NCBI RefSeq assembly: GCF_900100265.1 | Contig: NZ_LT629696.1 | Coordinates: 1,116,001 to 1,180,000 of the forward strand | DNA: 64,000 nt | From: Leifsonia sp. 466MF | GTDB lineage: Bacteria > Actinomycetota > Actinomycetes > Actinomycetales > Microbacteriaceae | Direction: 5' to 3' | Shown here: one piece after another, positions 1 to 7,672 of the stretch | How positions within the stretch are numbered: position 1 is the stretch's first letter | How the letters are laid out: each line of letters starts with the position of its first letter | The notes under the pieces: model-generated | The model's input: the letters and a program-made list of their open reading frames with translations, nothing else | Told to the model about the DNA's origin: nothing | Database searches by the model: none | Translations under genes and position numbers: made by a program

Positions 1-78
1 TCTGGTCGCATTTCAGGCGGATGCGCAGCAAGGAGTAATGTAAGGCCCAAACTTATCGGTTAGAGGAGACGCTTCACT

Positions 79-1494
79 GTGCCCAAAATCCTGATCGTCG
101 GCGGCGGATACGCCGGCTTCTACACCGCGTGGAAGCTCGAGAAACAGCTCCGCCCGGGCGAGGCCGAGGTCACCATGGTCGACCCGCTGCCGTACATGAC
201 GTACCAGCCGTTCCTCCCGGAGGTCGCCGCGGGTTCGATCGAGCCGCGTCACGCGGTCGTCGCGCACCGCCGCCACCTCAAGACCACGAACATCATCACC
301 GCGAAGGTCACGTACGTCGACCACGCACGCAAGGTGGCGACCATCCAGCCGCCCGTCGGCGAGGCGTACGAGTTCGAGTACGACATCGTCGTGGTCACGG
401 CGGGTGCCGTGTCGCGCACGTTCCCGATCCCGGGTGTCGCGGACCAGGCGGTCGGCCTGAAGAACATCGAGGAGGCCGTGTACATCCGCGACCAGCTCCT
501 CACCAACTTCGACAAGGCCGCCGGGATGCCGGCCGGCCCGGAGCGCGACCGCCTCCTCACCGTCGTGGTCGTCGGCGGTGGCTTCGCCGGCATCGAGATC
601 TTCGCCGAGCTGCGCTCCTTCGCCAGCACGCTGCTGAAGCGCTACCCGGAGCTGTCGTTCGAGGACACGCACTTCCACCTGATCGAGGCCATGGGCCGGA
701 TCATGCCGGAGGTGTCGCTCAAGACCAGCCACTGGGTGATCAAGAACCTCGCGGAGCGGGGGGCGCAGATCCACCTGGAGACGCAGCTCACCAGCGCGGT
801 GGACGGCGTCATCCAGCTGTCGACCGGCGAGAGCTTCGAGACCGACCTCATCGTCTGGACCGCCGGTGTCATGGCGAACCCGACGATCGTGCGTCACACC
901 GACCTCCCGATCGAGGAGCGCGGCCGCCTCCGCGTCCGTGCCGACCTCCGCGTGGGCACCGACGAGGAGATCGTCGAGGACGCCTGGGGCGCCGGCGATG
1001 TCTCGGCCGTCCCCGACCTGACCGGTGCGGGTGTCGGCGGCTACTGCGTGCCGAACGCCCAGCACGCGGTGCGCCAGGGCAAGCTGCTCGCGAAGAACAT
1101 CGTGGCGTCGCTGCGCGGTGAGCTGCCGCGCCAGTACTACCACAAGAGCCTCGGCGCGGTCGCGGGCCTCGGCGTCGGCGTCGGCGTGCTCCAGTCCGGC
1201 AAGATCGCCATGAAGGGCGTCATCGGCTGGCTCGCGCACCGCGGCTACCACGGCCTGGCCATGCCGTCGTGGGAGCGCAAGTGGCGCGTCATCTGGGGCT
1301 GGTGGAACAACTTCTGGCTCGGACGCGACATCGTCTCCCTCGAGGCCGTGCAGCACCCGCGCGCCGGTTTCGAGGAGTTCGCCGCCCGCCCGAAGCCGGC
1401 CGTCGAGGCCGCTCCGGAGGAGCCGGCGAAGAAGGCTCCGGCCCGCAAGAAGCCCGCTGCCGAGAAGCAGCCGGCGGAGGTCACCGCGAAGTAG
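79..1494 (+). CDS. ndh: Type II NADH dehydrogenase (NDH-2)
   Basis: Single-subunit FAD enzyme that passes electrons from NADH to quinone at the inner face of the membrane without pumping protons. The 471-residue product has an N-terminal FAD-binding glycine motif (IVGGGYAGFY, residues 5-14) and a second NAD-binding motif (VVVVGGGFAGIEI, about 162-174), the usual NDH-2 layout. The C-terminal 30 or so residues form a Lys/Ala/Pro-rich tail after the hydrophobic NNFWLGRDIVSL segment that normally anchors NDH-2 to the membrane. GTG start chosen because an AGAGGAG ribosome binding site lies at 62-68. A strong terminator follows, so it is probably transcribed alone. Identification rests on motifs and length; the symbol is by family. 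Confidence 0.9.
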   Translation: MPKILIVGGGYAGFYTAWKLEKQLRPGEAEVTMVDPLPYMTYQPFLPEVAAGSIEPRHAVVAHRRHLKTTNIITAKVTYVDHARKVATIQPPVGEAYEFEYDIVVVTAGAVSRTFPIPGVADQAVGLKNIEEAVYIRDQLLTNFDKAAGMPAGPERDRLLTVVVVGGGFAGIEIFAELRSFASTLLKRYPELSFEDTHFHLIEAMGRIMPEVSLKTSHWVIKNLAERGAQIHLETQLTSAVDGVIQLSTGESFETDLIVWTAGVMANPTIVRHTDLPIEERGRLRVRADLRVGTDEEIVEDAWGAGDVSAVPDLTGAGVGGYCVPNAQHAVRQGKLLAKNIVASLRGELPRQYYHKSLGAVAGLGVGVGVLQSGKIAMKGVIGWLAHRGYHGLAMPSWERKWRVIWGWWNNFWLGRDIVSLEAVQHPRAGFEEFAARPKPAVEAAPEEPAKKAPARKKPAAEKQPAEVTAK

Positions 1495-1516
1495 TTCGCG
1501 GAGCGAACACCGCACG

Positions 1517-1547
1517 AAGGCCCGGTCCCCTCAGGGGACCGGGCCTT
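1517..1547 (+). terminator. Rho-independent-type terminator after ndh
   Basis: Perfect 14-bp stem (1517-1530 with 1534-1547) closed by a TCA loop, 22 bases after the ndh stop. The stem begins with AA and ends with TT but no long T-run follows, which is usual for actinobacterial terminators. Confidence 0.8.
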
Positions 1548-1619
1548 CGGCGTTTGGGCCCATCAGATGTCCTATGCCACCCCCCATCTTGGGACTGAGG
1601 ATCTCTCGACTTGCGTCGA

Positions 1620-1625
1620 TAGAGT
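1620..1625 (+). promoter_or_regulatory. Leaderless -10 hexamer TAGAGT
   Basis: TAGAGT lies 6 bases before ATG 1632 and no Shine-Dalgarno sequence is present, so the transcript probably begins at or near the start codon. This spacing favours ATG 1632 over the in-frame GTG 1626. Confidence 0.5.
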
Positions 1626-1631
1626 GTGCGC

Positions 1632-2405
1632 ATGAGCGGCGATGGCTTGATTCCCTTTAGGCCGCCACGACGCCCCCGGGATCGTGACGCCAGTCGAAAG
1701 CGGGCAAATACCATCGTCGTCGTCGCCGCCGCGCTTATTGCTTTGCTGATCGTCGCCCTCGGTGTTCCCGTGTCGATCGCCACCGCTCGTGCGGCATTCA
1801 ATCCACCACCGCGACAACATAGCGTTGCTGCGGCTGCACCATCCAGTGAACCCACAACTCCGGTCGAGGAAGCTGAAACGGCAGCTGTTCCCAACGTTGT
1901 CGGGATGACTCGAGCCAATGCGCGCGCGCTGCTTCAGCGCAACGGGTTCGCCGTCGTCGACGGCAGCGTCCCCGGAGGCGAGGACGACGTCGTCATCGGG
2001 CAGGACCCGGGAGCGTCGGCGGAAGCCGAAGTCGGCGAGATCGTCTCCCTGAGGTTCTCGGCCGCAACGCCGACGCCGACGCCGACGCCGACACCCGTCC
2101 CGGCTCCCGCTCCGCCTCCCGTGGATACCGTGCAGTACTCGGTCTGGGGAAGCGGAACCTCGGCCTCGAGTGTGACTTACAGCATCCCGAACGGAGCCTT
2201 CTCCCAGTCGCAGGTCGCAGGCGCCAGCATCCCGTGGAGCGTCACCCTCCCGATCACGGGAAGGTACAACGCGTACGTAGTGCTTGCTCAAGCGGGCGAC
2301 GGCGACTCGATCTCGTGTGCCATCACGATCAATGGGAAGATCGTCGACCAACAGACCTCGACGGGCCCCTACACAATAGTGACCTGCTCTCACTCGTCAT
2401 TCTGA
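1632..2405 (+). CDS. Membrane-anchored PASTA plus MmpS-like domain protein
   Basis: Product of 257 residues. A short basic N-terminus is followed by one transmembrane segment (about 22-45), a single PASTA-type domain (about 82-142, starting VPNVVGMTRANARALL), a Thr-Pro repeat linker (about 148-160) and a C-terminal domain of about 90 residues. That domain resembles the periplasmic part of MmpS proteins of mycobacteria: VTYSIP, IPWSVTLPI, then CAITINGKIV and a terminal VTCS. PASTA domains bind muropeptides or crowd at the cell wall; MmpS proteins assist MmpL exporters. No MmpL or kinase gene is adjacent, so the role is unknown. The combination of the two domains is unusual. The C-terminal call is by eye. 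Confidence 0.65.
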   Translation: MSGDGLIPFRPPRRPRDRDASRKRANTIVVVAAALIALLIVALGVPVSIATARAAFNPPPRQHSVAAAAPSSEPTTPVEEAETAAVPNVVGMTRANARALLQRNGFAVVDGSVPGGEDDVVIGQDPGASAEAEVGEIVSLRFSAATPTPTPTPTPVPAPAPPPVDTVQYSVWGSGTSASSVTYSIPNGAFSQSQVAGASIPWSVTLPITGRYNAYVVLAQAGDGDSISCAITINGKIVDQQTSTGPYTIVTCSHSSF

Positions 2406-2424
2406 GGCACACAGAGCGGTCGAG

Positions 2425-2498
2425 TACCCCCAGTGGGACTCGAACCCACACTCGGGCGAGTTTAAGTCGCCTGCCTCTACCGATTGGGCTATGGGGGC
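2425..2498 (-). tRNA. tRNA-Leu, anticodon UAA, short variable loop
   Basis: The minus strand folds into a 74-nt cloverleaf. The acceptor is GCCCCCA with TGGGGGT (first pair G-U). The D arm is GCC/GGC, the anticodon stem GGCGA/TCGCC with loop CTTAAAC (anticodon TAA), and the T arm GTGGG TTCGAGT CCCAC, ending in discriminator A73; no CCA is encoded. The anticodon reads UUA leucine codons. The variable region is only five bases (CGAGT), whereas bacterial tRNA-Leu normally carries a long variable arm. Leucine is assigned from the anticodon and A73. Confidence 0.85.
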
Positions 2499-2547
2499 CG
2501 GTGGTGCAGCGGGCCGACGGGCGGCGCGGACGGCCGCCGGTCGCGGT

Positions 2548-2655
2548 CTAGCGGTCGCGGTAGGGCGACTTGACCATCTGGACGATCGCGGCTGCGGCGA
2601 TCCCGCCGCCGACGATCACGACGAGCCAGATGAATCCGATGAGCAGACCTTCCAT
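2548..2655 (-). CDS. 35-residue single-span membrane protein
   Basis: Short protein beginning MEGLLIGFIWLVVIVGGG: one hydrophobic span (about residues 4-25) and a basic tail ending KSPYRDR. Nothing else is visible and I do not recognise the family. The start is supported by a TAGCGT hexamer 7 bases upstream (2663-2668), the same leaderless arrangement as many genes here. It lies beside the tRNA gene, on the same strand. Confidence 0.5.
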   Translation of the reverse strand: MEGLLIGFIWLVVIVGGGIAAAAIVQMVKSPYRDR

Positions 2656-2662
2656 GCGATCA

Positions 2663-2668
2663 ACGCTA
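2663..2668 (-). promoter_or_regulatory. Leaderless -10 hexamer TAGCGT
   Basis: Minus-strand TAGCGT 7 bases before the ATG at 2655. It supports the 35-residue gene being real. Confidence 0.45.
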
Positions 2669-2850
2669 CACCGTCGCCGCCTCACGCCGCGTCTGCGAAC
2701 TCCTTCAGCCGTTCCGGAGTCCTTCTCCAAGGTTCTGCGGCACACTCGTCGCAGACACCCTTTCTGGTGAGGTGTCCTCGGTCCGGCCGGTGCCCGGGAT
2801 CCCCCGACGCGGGCTCCGGCCGGGCCTCCACCACGCTCAGCGCGGCCGGT

Positions 2851-2856
2851 TAGGCT
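2851..2856 (+). promoter_or_regulatory. Leaderless -10 hexamer TAGGCT
   Basis: TAGGCT 6 bases before the GTG start at 2863; no ribosome binding site between them. Confidence 0.5.
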
Positions 2857-2862
2857 CGATGC

Positions 2863-3240
2863 GTGACCACCCGGTGCCCCTGCCTGAGCGGCGAGACGTA
2901 CGACGCCTGCTGCGGTCCGCTGCACCGCGGCGAGCCGGCCCCGACCGCGGAGCGGCTGATGCGGTCCCGGTTCAGTGCCTTCGCCCTCGGCGACGCCGCG
3001 TATCTGCTCCGCAGCTGGCATCCGTCCACGCGACCCGACGAGCTGGAGCTCGACCCCGGGCTCCGCTGGTACCGCCTCGACATCGAGCGCACCGAGCGCG
3101 GAGGTCCGTTCGACCGGGACGGCGTGGTCGAGTTCGTCGCGTACTTCAAGGGCAGCGAGCGGGGGAGTCTCCACGAGGTCTCGCGGTTCGCGCGCGAGGG
3201 GCGCGACTGGTTCTACGTGGATGCGCTCAGCGCATCCTGA
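2863..3240 (+). CDS. YchJ family protein with SEC-C-like cysteine motif
   Basis: Product of 125 residues. The N-terminal cysteines C5, C7, C16 and C17 (CPCLSGETYDACCG) form the metal-binding SEC-C-like motif, and the rest matches the YchJ (UPF0225) fold: ERLMRSRFSAFALGDAAYLLRSW, then VEFVAYFKG and FYVDAL near the end. Members are small cytosolic proteins of unknown function; SEC-C itself binds zinc and in SecA contacts SecB and ribosomes. Length is normal for the single-domain form. It stands alone and its 3' end faces the large Ig-repeat gene. Confidence 0.85.
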   Translation: MTTRCPCLSGETYDACCGPLHRGEPAPTAERLMRSRFSAFALGDAAYLLRSWHPSTRPDELELDPGLRWYRLDIERTERGGPFDRDGVVEFVAYFKGSERGSLHEVSRFAREGRDWFYVDALSAS

Positions 3241-3246
3241 CGCCGG

Positions 3247-5616
3247 TTACGGCACCGTGCGGTCGAGGGCCGGCGCGACGTAGCGCTCCCACAGCCACAC
3301 CGCGACGCTGGCCGCCGCGAAGCCGGCCGCAACACCGACGATGACGATCACGCCGACACCCCGTTCGACGAGGGATGCCACGGGCAGGAGCAGGGCGAAC
3401 AGGACGGTGTACACGACGAGGCTCAGCCCGCCCCAGAGCCAGCGCGACCACTGGGCGACGGCACGGCCCGCGAGCCCGCCGAGGGGGAGCAGCATGACGG
3501 AGGCCGAGCCGATGCCGATCAGGGCGAGTGCGTTGACGAGTTCGACCAGGAAGGCGGTGAACGCCCCGGTGGGCGTGGGGAGCAGCCCCACCGCGAGCCA
3601 GGCGAGCACGCCCAGTGCTGCGACGGCCGAGATCTGCACGGCCGCGATCCGGCCGCGGCGCGCGCGGCCGGCGTGCGGCGCCATCGAGAGCCCGAGCACG
3701 AGGGCGAACAGCAGAGCGGGCGACAGTCCGAGCAGGCGGGAGCCGAACGCCGCGACCGCGACCACGACGAGCAGCTCCGGCCGCACAGTGATCCGCGGCA
3801 CGGGGAGGCCGAAATGCGGCGCCAGGGCGCGACCGGCGAGCACCCAGACCGCGTTGACGGCGGCGACGGCGATCCCGATCGCGAGCAGCACCCGCAGATA
3901 CGCTCCCGGGTCGGAGAGCGGCGTCGAGAGGGTCACCAGCACCGCCGCGGCGATCCCCACCACGGGCACGAGCCAGCGCGGCTGAGCCCGCACGGACGGC
4001 GACGAGGGCACGGCGTCCCCGTTGTGACCCGTCCGAGCGCGTTCCGATCGCGCCGCCGCCCCGAACAGCGCCGAGGCCTCCGCGACGTCGGAACGCGGCC
4101 GGTTGCGCCCGAACACGGACACGCGGCGGCGCTCCCGATCCGCGCGGGCTGCGCGACCACGGGCGAGCGCTGCGGTCAGCAGCCGCGCCGGCAGGACCAG
4201 CAGGAGAAGTGCGGCGACGGCGAGACCGACCGAGCGCATCCACCCGGGCAGGGAGGCCGCCGTCACGACCGGTGCGGAGGCGTTGGAGAAGGGCGTCGCG
4301 ATCCACCCGCGGGTGTCGGGATGGAGTGGTCCGGCACCCGTCCCGCCACCGGCGGCGGGCGGCACCGGCACCGCGGGGGTCGGCGTCGGGGTCGGCGTGC
4401 GCGTCGGCGACGGTGTGGACGGCGTGGTGGCCGCCGTGACGCCGAGGGTGACGGCGTTGCTCCCAGCGCTCACGTTCCCCGCGGCATCCCGCTGCAGGGC
4501 GGAGAGCGTGTACGCGCCCTCGGGGAGGGCGCCCTGGCACGACCATGCGCCGGCGGCGACGTCCGCGGTGCAGACCACGGTCGTGCCCTGGGCGGTGGTC
4601 GCGTAGAGGGTCACGTGCGCGCCGGTCTCGCCCGTGCCACCGAATGCTACTGCCGTGCCGGCGAGCACAGAGGTGCCGCTGGGTGGGGAGGTGATGCCCG
4701 GGGCGGCGGGAGCCGTGCGGTCCACATCGATCGTGACCCGCCCGCTGGCCGCCGACGACTGCGACGAGAACGGAGCCGTCTGCGTCGCCGTCACGGTGTG
4801 GCGTCCGTCGGGCAACGAGCCGCTGAGCACGCACGCCCAGCCGCCGTTCGCGTCGACGGGGAAGGTGCAGCTCGCGCCGGTATCGGCAGTGACCGTGACG
4901 CTCGCGCCGGGGTAGGCCGTCCCGCGCACACTGCCGCCGGTCGAGACGACGCCGGTCCCGGCGATCACGGGCGGGTGCAGCACATCCACCCGGGCGCTGT
5001 CGGACCCGCTGAGGGTGGACTCGGCGCGGACGGAGACGCCGGGACCATCGGGCAGCGAGGCGAGGGTGCAGCGCCAGTCGCCATCGTCATCCACCGTGGC
5101 GGTGCAGCTCTGCGCGCTTCCGGGGGAGGAGCCGGCCGAGACGGAGATCGTGTCGGTCGGCGTCGCCGTGCCCGAGACCGCCAGCGGGAAGCTGCGCACC
5201 AGGTCCGGGAGGCGGTCGATGCTCACGGGGCTGGGCGTCGGCGTCGGGGTCGGGGTGTCGGACGGTGACGAGGTGTCCGTCGGCGAGACGGCCGACGGCG
5301 TCGGAACGGCCGCCGGGCGCGCAGCAGCGGACGCCGGCGATGAGCCGGAGCCGGAAGAGAAGGAGGCTGCAGCGGACGAGGCTGCGGAGGAGTGGACTGC
5401 GGTGGAGCCGGATGCTGCGGTGGAACCGGATGCTGCGAATGCGGACGCCGATGCGCCGGGTGGGGGCGGCGACGCGGTCGCCGGGGGAGCGGCGCCGATC
5501 AGGCCGGCCGCGCTGAGCAGGAGGACGGCGAGCGCTGCGACGGCAGCGACCGACACCAGTCGGCGCGACCCCCGTGGCCGGACTGGTGGTGACACGTCGC
5601 TCGTAAATCCCCGCAT
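3247..5616 (-). CDS. Large surface protein: Ig-like repeats plus multi-span membrane domain
   Basis: Product of 789 residues. It has a twin-Arg-containing basic start and signal/anchor helix (about 16-48), a Pro/Ala/Ser-rich low-complexity stretch to about 120, and then about three Ig-like beta domains (about 130-400). Each Ig-like domain carries a Cys pair and motifs such as GWACVLSGSLPDGRHTV. A Thr-Pro spacer follows (about 400-425), then a C-terminal hydrophobic part with about eight transmembrane helices split by a charged cytoplasmic loop. I do not recognise the membrane domain; no HExxH or other catalytic motif is visible. Likely a wall-exposed anchor or sensor. Its start lies back-to-back with the tetR-type gene, 134 bases apart. 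Confidence 0.75.
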   Translation of the reverse strand: MRGFTSDVSPPVRPRGSRRLVSVAAVAALAVLLLSAAGLIGAAPPATASPPPPGASASAFAASGSTAASGSTAVHSSAASSAAASFSSGSGSSPASAAARPAAVPTPSAVSPTDTSSPSDTPTPTPTPSPVSIDRLPDLVRSFPLAVSGTATPTDTISVSAGSSPGSAQSCTATVDDDGDWRCTLASLPDGPGVSVRAESTLSGSDSARVDVLHPPVIAGTGVVSTGGSVRGTAYPGASVTVTADTGASCTFPVDANGGWACVLSGSLPDGRHTVTATQTAPFSSQSSAASGRVTIDVDRTAPAAPGITSPPSGTSVLAGTAVAFGGTGETGAHVTLYATTAQGTTVVCTADVAAGAWSCQGALPEGAYTLSALQRDAAGNVSAGSNAVTLGVTAATTPSTPSPTRTPTPTPTPAVPVPPAAGGGTGAGPLHPDTRGWIATPFSNASAPVVTAASLPGWMRSVGLAVAALLLLVLPARLLTAALARGRAARADRERRRVSVFGRNRPRSDVAEASALFGAAARSERARTGHNGDAVPSSPSVRAQPRWLVPVVGIAAAVLVTLSTPLSDPGAYLRVLLAIGIAVAAVNAVWVLAGRALAPHFGLPVPRITVRPELLVVVAVAAFGSRLLGLSPALLFALVLGLSMAPHAGRARRGRIAAVQISAVAALGVLAWLAVGLLPTPTGAFTAFLVELVNALALIGIGSASVMLLPLGGLAGRAVAQWSRWLWGGLSLVVYTVLFALLLPVASLVERGVGVIVIVGVAAGFAAASVAVWLWERYVAPALDRTVP

Positions 5617-5750
5617 TCCACCCCATTCCAGGGGGTACGGGTGGCCGGTGTCAAACGAATCGCCCGGATTTGCGGCATACTGTGATCTGGGTCAACTGTC
5701 CCACTTTTCTTCCCGTGCGACGGAGCCCGGGTGGAGCCCGAGGAGTCCGG

Positions 5751-6419
5751 ATGACGCGCATCCCGGTCGCAGACCGTCGCACCGCCCTGGTCCAGGCCGC
5801 CCTGCGCGTGATCGCCCGCGACGGTGTCGCCGCCGCGACGACCCGCCGGATCGTCGCCGAGGCCCGCATGCCGCTCGCCAGCTTCCACTACGTCTTCGCC
5901 TCGCGCGACGAGCTGATGGCCGAGCTGATCGAGGCGGCCGTCGGCAGCGAGCAGACCGACCTCGCGCCCGCGCTCACCGCCGACGCAGGCGGGGGAGGGA
6001 TGCGCGACGCCGTTCGCGCGGGCCTTCAGCACTACTTCGACGGCGTCCGCGCCGATCCCGGCCGCGAGAAGGCCATGTTCGAGCTGACCCAATGGGCACT
6101 CCGCGAGCCCGGATTCGAACCGCTCGCGCGCCGGCAGTACGCGCGCTACCACGAGGTCGCGGCGCAGGCCGCCGCCGAGACCGCGCGTCTCGCCGGTCAC
6201 GAGTGGACGCGTCCGCTCGACGAGATCGCCCGCATCCTCGTCTCCTTCACCGACGGGCTCACCGTCGGCTGGCTGGTCACCCGCGACGACGCGGCAGCCG
6301 CCGCCGTGATGGATGTGGCGGCCGACGCGCTCGCCGCGCTCGCCGTCCCGGCCTCCGAACCGCACCACCGCACCACGCACCACACCCCCGCCCCCTCGAC
6401 GAACGCAGGTGCACGATGA
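5751..6419 (+). CDS. TetR/AcrR family regulator
   Basis: Repressor-type protein of 222 residues. The N-terminal helix-turn-helix (about 5-50) contains ARDGVAAATTRRIVAEA and SFHYVFASRDELMAELI, typical of TetR. The ligand-binding half is alanine-rich and not diagnostic. ATG 5751 was chosen because AGGAG sits at 5741-5745; longer in-frame extensions have no such signal. It overlaps the MFS gene by ATGA and heads a four-gene operon, which it probably controls. An imperfect palindrome (GGGTCAACTGTCCC, 5689-5702, 10 of 14 positions symmetric) is a weak candidate operator. Confidence 0.88.
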   Translation: MTRIPVADRRTALVQAALRVIARDGVAAATTRRIVAEARMPLASFHYVFASRDELMAELIEAAVGSEQTDLAPALTADAGGGGMRDAVRAGLQHYFDGVRADPGREKAMFELTQWALREPGFEPLARRQYARYHEVAAQAAAETARLAGHEWTRPLDEIARILVSFTDGLTVGWLVTRDDAAAAAVMDVAADALAALAVPASEPHHRTTHHTPAPSTNAGAR

Positions 6420-7672
6420 CGAACACGACGACGCCGGCGGTCTTCGCCGAGCCGGTGCGCAAGGTCCCCGGACGGTGGATCGCCGCCTTCGCCGTCGCCT
6501 GGCTGGGCGTGTGGATGGCGCAGCTCGCGCCCATCCAGAAGCTCCTGCCCGACCAGGTGCAGGCGCAGCTGCACTCCGACTGGTGGGTGGACAACGTGAT
6601 CGCCTTCGGGGTCATCTCGGGCATCTCGGGCGTGTGCGCCATCGTCGCCTACCCGCTGACCGGGGCTCTCTCCGACCGCACGACGAGCCGCTTCGGCCGC
6701 CGCCGTCCGTGGATCGCCGCCGGAGCCGTGGTCTTCGCCGTCTCGCTGGTGCTGCTCGGGCTGCAGACCACCATGGTCGGGATGGGCGTGTTCTGGTCGC
6801 TCGCGCTGACCGGCTTCTGCATCCTCACCGCCGCGCTGACTGCCACGATCAGCGACCAGGTGCCAGTGGACCAGCGCGGCTACGTGAGCGGCTGGATCAG
6901 TGCACCCCAGGCGATCGGCATCATCCTCGGCGTCGCCCTGGTCACCTATGTCTTCGTCGGCGCGTTCGTCGGCTACACGGCCATGGCGGTGCTGCTGGTG
7001 GTGCTCGTGCTGCCGTTCCTATTCCTGCCGGACGCGGTGCTGCCGGTGGAGCTGCGCGAGCGGATGTCGTTCCGCGGCGTGATCGAGGGCCTGTGGATCA
7101 GCCCGCGCGAGCATCCCGACTTCGGCTGGACGCTGCTCAGCCGCGTGCTGGTCAACTTCGGCAACGCGTTCGGCACGTCGCTGCTGCTCTACTTCCTCGA
7201 GTTCGGGCTGCGCGACCCCAACGCCGACGACGATCTGCTCATCCTCATCCTCGTCTACATGGTGTTCGTGATCGTGGCCTCGCTCGTGCTCGGCCGGCTG
7301 TCCGACCGTCTTGGCCGCCGCAAGGCGTTCGTGTTCGCGTCCTCCGCCGTGCAGGGCGTCGCAGCGCTGCTGCTCGCGTTCGTCCCGCAGCTGTCGGTCG
7401 CCATCGTCGCCGCCGCGCTCCTCGGCATCGGCTACGGCTGCTTCCTGTCGGTGGATCAGGCGCTCGCCACCCAGGTGCTGCCCGACCCGGAGAGCCGCGG
7501 GAAGGACCTCGGCATCATGAACATCGCCCTGGCCGTTCCGCAGGCGGTCGCGCCCCTGTTCGGCGCGATGATCGTGGCGGCTCTGGGCGGCTTCGCCGGT
7601 CTGTTCGTCCTGTCGGCCGTGTTCGCGTTCGCGGGAGCGCTCGCGGTCGCCCGAGTGAAAGCGGTGCGCTGA
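6416..7672 (+). CDS. MFS transporter
   Basis: Membrane transporter of 418 residues with about 12 hydrophobic spans. The loop 2-3 signature GALSDRTTSRFGRRRPW and the matching loop in the second half (GRLSDRLGRRKAFV) are classic MFS motif A; the extended TTSRFGRRRPW form resembles sugar transporters of the SLC45/GPH-like type. Overlaps tetR by four bases and the next gene by one, so it is translated in the same operon as the deaminase/aldolase and the oxidase. The substrate cannot be read from the sequence; context suggests a sugar acid, polyol or hydroxy-amino acid. Confidence 0.88.
   Translation: MTNTTTPAVFAEPVRKVPGRWIAAFAVAWLGVWMAQLAPIQKLLPDQVQAQLHSDWWVDNVIAFGVISGISGVCAIVAYPLTGALSDRTTSRFGRRRPWIAAGAVVFAVSLVLLGLQTTMVGMGVFWSLALTGFCILTAALTATISDQVPVDQRGYVSGWISAPQAIGIILGVALVTYVFVGAFVGYTAMAVLLVVLVLPFLFLPDAVLPVELRERMSFRGVIEGLWISPREHPDFGWTLLSRVLVNFGNAFGTSLLLYFLEFGLRDPNADDDLLILILVYMVFVIVASLVLGRLSDRLGRRKAFVFASSAVQGVAALLLAFVPQLSVAIVAAALLGIGYGCFLSVDQALATQVLPDPESRGKDLGIMNIALAVPQAVAPLFGAMIVAALGGFAGLFVLSAVFAFAGALAVARVKAVR

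Noticed and set aside
1..78. Possible end of an upstream gene before ndh
   Set aside because: Two frames end in stop codons here but none shows a recognisable C-terminus, so nothing can be annotated.
13..1515. 500-codon minus-strand reading frame opposite ndh, and many similar long frames opposite real genes
   Set aside because: High-GC DNA gives long open frames on the other strand; these are Arg/Gly/His-rich without domains and lack start signals, while the opposite strand encodes clear families.
2066..2112. Short GCCGAC repeats
   Set aside because: This is the codon pattern of the Thr-Pro linker of the PASTA/MmpS-like protein, not an independent repeat element.
5617..5750. Strong promoter or operator between the Ig-repeat gene and tetR
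   Set aside because: Only a weak imperfect palindrome (5689-5702) and no convincing -10/-35 pair; mentioned in the TetR entry but not annotated.
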